Assembly (NCBI GenBank): GCA_026785985.1
Contig: JAJAYX010000212.1
Span: forward strand, 1 to 7,345
DNA: 7,345 bases
Direction: 5' to 3'
Source: Rudanella sp.
Lineage (GTDB): Bacteria; Bacteroidota; Bacteroidia; Cytophagales; Spirosomataceae
Shown here: positions 6,089 to 7,345 of the stretch, one piece after another
Numbering within the stretch: the first letter of the stretch is position 1
Layout: each line of letters begins with the position of its first letter
Notes under the pieces: model-generated
What the model was told of the DNA's origin: nothing
Database searches by the model: none
The model's input: only the letters and a program-made list of their open reading frames with translations
Translations under genes and position numbers: made by a program

Positions 6089-7074
6089 ATTGATATCACC
6101 AACGCGACCAGCCAGCAAACGCTTCCCGGGGCCATCAGTCGTTCATTCAGCGGGTCGAATGGGCTTATCGTTCTCAATACAAACAGGGTCAGAAAATAGG
6201 CTAAACCAACGCCAAATAACCGGCGGGCAAGCGGTGTTGGGATGACCGTGACCGATTGCCCTATAAACGTTCGCCGGAGCCAGCAAATGGCTATGATGAT
6301 TTCCAAAGCCTGCACCAAGGCCATAAAACCAACGAATTCGGTTTGCCTGCCGGGTCGATAATCGTATAGTAAAACCTCATTCAGTGCGGCCACGCTCACG
6401 ATGTTGAGCAGTTCTGGCCAGGCTTCGGTGGGCAACAGGCGCGGCCCGCCGAACGGGTGGCCAGTGAGGAAGTGATTGAGTAGGATGAGGGGGGCGATAC
6501 CGAGGAGGATATTCAGTGAAACAGTCCGTCGCACGGCGGTCCGTCGCACGGCGATGCTCCACTGGGCCAATACCAAAAACAACCCCACATACCGCACCCA
6601 AACCAGGGCCACCAACAAACCCACCATCCGATGTGCATGGGCACGGGTTGGCCCAACTTGTAAGCAATTTAGTGTCCAAACCGTTTCGAGCAACAGCACG
6701 ATGAACAACGTTTCTGACCAGGTGTAGGCAAGCAGGCGGAGGTTGCCGGGCAACAGCCAGATACACAGCAGGAAAACCGCCCGTTTCATCCCCACCCGAC
6801 AGGCCCAGGCCCAACCAAAGTAGCCCAGTGCCAGCCAGTTAACAAATTTAGAGGCCCACAGAACAGGCAAGCTTGTGATACCCGAAACAAGCCAGATCAG
6901 CCCGGAATATCCTGGTGGAAAAATGCCGGTGTAGGTGCTCCAGGCGGTGGCCAGCCGGAGATAATGGGCCGAGTCGGGGGAGGTGGCCTGGGTGGGATGC
7001 CAAACTGAAATACCCGCGACGAGTACCCCCAATAGTCCCCAAAGGGCAAGCAACAATCGACGGTCGCGTTTCAT
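6022..7074 (-). CDS. Multi-pass membrane protein, probable GT-C-fold glycosyltransferase-like
   Basis: The specific function is not recognised. The 350-residue protein is very hydrophobic, with roughly eight to ten membrane helices, the first at about 7-25. The loop after helix 1 carries SPDSAHYLRLA (32-42) and then GIFPPGYSGLIWL (50-61). This arrangement, an acidic residue in the first periplasmic loop followed by a PPGYP-like motif, recalls ArnT/PMT-type polyprenyl-sugar-dependent glycosyltransferases, with Asp34 the candidate catalytic acid. The assignment rests on this pattern only. Residues 175-184 repeat AVRRT twice because of a 15-bp tandem duplication in a basic, presumably cytoplasmic loop. 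The last 22 or so residues are hydrophilic and are encoded antisense to the end of thiN. The ATG at 7074 overlaps the stop of the upstream secreted-protein gene (ATGA, 7074-7071), so the two are probably co-translated, and the substrate may be linked to that secreted protein or to the cell envelope. Confidence 0.7.
   Translation of the reverse strand: MKRDRRLLLALWGLLGVLVAGISVWHPTQATSPDSAHYLRLATAWSTYTGIFPPGYSGLIWLVSGITSLPVLWASKFVNWLALGYFGWAWACRVGMKRAVFLLCIWLLPGNLRLLAYTWSETLFIVLLLETVWTLNCLQVGPTRAHAHRMVGLLVALVWVRYVGLFLVLAQWSIAVRRTAVRRTVSLNILLGIAPLILLNHFLTGHPFGGPRLLPTEAWPELLNIVSVAALNEVLLYDYRPGRQTEFVGFMALVQALEIIIAICWLRRTFIGQSVTVIPTPLARRLFGVGLAYFLTLFVLRTISPFDPLNERLMAPGSVCWLVALVISIQSQHSIISRSPERADTFTNPS
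6524..6553 (+). repeat. Perfect 15-bp tandem duplication inside the membrane-protein gene
   Basis: GTCCGTCGCACGGCG occurs twice head to tail with no mismatch (6524-6538 and 6539-6553). On the coding (minus) strand it encodes AVRRT-AVRRT in frame. Each unit contains the small inverted repeat CCGT-cgc-ACGG. Confidence 0.95.
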
Positions 7075-7345
7075 CGAATCAGCAGGATTCGCCCGGTTAA
7101 GGAGGCAACAGAACGAAGCATAAACGCAGACGCATTAAGTCCAGTCAATTGAAAATGATATAGATACAAACCAGCGGGCAGAGCATCTCCGCCGTCATCG
7201 GTGCCGTTCCAGACCCATTCGTTAGTGCCGATATGACCCGGAAGTCCTACTGTTCGTACCAGTTGCCCCTTGAGGTTGGTGATGGTTATTTGGATAGCGT
7301 CGGGTGGCGTAGTACCAGATAGCGTACACTGAAATCGGGTTGGGG
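7071..7345 (-). CDS. C-terminal part of a secreted protein with FlgD-like / type IX sorting-type domain (partial)
   Basis: Only the last 90 residues are in the window; the 5' end lies beyond position 7345. The fragment reads as one beta-rich domain: ITITNLKGQLVRTVGL at 20-35, then HIGTNEWVWNGTDDGGDAL at 37-55, then PAGLYLYHFQLTG at 56-68, ending LTGRILLIR. The WNGTDD-G-x-LPAGLYLY pattern is typical of FlgD-like Ig domains at the C-termini of large secreted Bacteroidota proteins exported by the type IX system, where the terminal strand ending in a basic residue acts as the sorting signal. The catalytic or binding part of the protein is not visible, so its role cannot be named. The stop TGA (7073-7071) overlaps the ATG of the downstream membrane-protein gene by 4 bp. 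I translated this frame by hand; it stays open from the window edge to the stop. Confidence 0.8.
   Translation of the reverse strand, partial: PTRFQCTLSGTTPPDAIQITITNLKGQLVRTVGLPGHIGTNEWVWNGTDDGGDALPAGLYLYHFQLTGLNASAFMLRSVASLTGRILLIR

Noticed and set aside
1..7345. Complete defence system, mobile element or CRISPR array
   Set aside because: No array-like repeats, transposase, integrase or toxin-antitoxin pair was seen; the single nuclease-like gene has no recognisable partners besides metabolic genes.

Overview
The window looks like a piece of chromosome from a GC-rich member of the Bacteroidota, most likely the Cytophagales (Spirosoma and relatives). Three things point there. Several genes are preceded by the Bacteroidota sigma-factor -7 element TAnnTTTG and lack a recognisable Shine-Dalgarno sequence. 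A truncated gene at the right edge ends in a FlgD-like, type IX-secretion-style C-terminal domain. The housekeeping proteins also look Bacteroidota-like. Genus-level placement is inference from general resemblance, not from a search.

Layout, left to right. Positions 1-276 (minus) hold the 5' end of mqo (malate:quinone oxidoreductase), with an apparent 4-nt deletion that breaks the frame near position 88. A 110-bp divergent region follows. Then guaA (GMP synthase, 387-1919, plus) meets moeA (1925-3121, minus) tail to tail. moeA is divergent from moaC (3164-3637, plus) across 42 bp, so this is a small molybdenum-cofactor locus. After a good promoter candidate comes an uncharacterised four-helix membrane protein with a signal peptide (3685-4314). 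A second clear -7 box leads into a tightly packed three-gene plus-strand unit: a PD-(D/E)XK-nuclease-like protein of visibly low GC (4347-4940), a guanine deaminase (4937-5407, ATGA overlap) and thiamine pyrophosphokinase (5411-6088). On the minus strand, a multi-pass GT-C-type membrane protein (6022-7074) overlaps the end of the pyrophosphokinase gene by 67 bp. It is translationally coupled by another ATGA overlap to the gene for a secreted protein, of which only the last 90 residues are visible (7071-7345).

Most of the window is central metabolism: malate oxidation, guanine nucleotide synthesis and salvage, molybdenum cofactor and thiamine diphosphate. I see no CRISPR array, tRNA, rRNA, insertion sequence or complete defence system. 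The points most worth a second look are the broken mqo, the AT-rich nuclease-like gene in the deaminase/pyrophosphokinase operon, the in-frame 15-bp duplication in the membrane protein, the antisense 3' overlap, and the secreted-protein/membrane-protein gene pair at the right edge.
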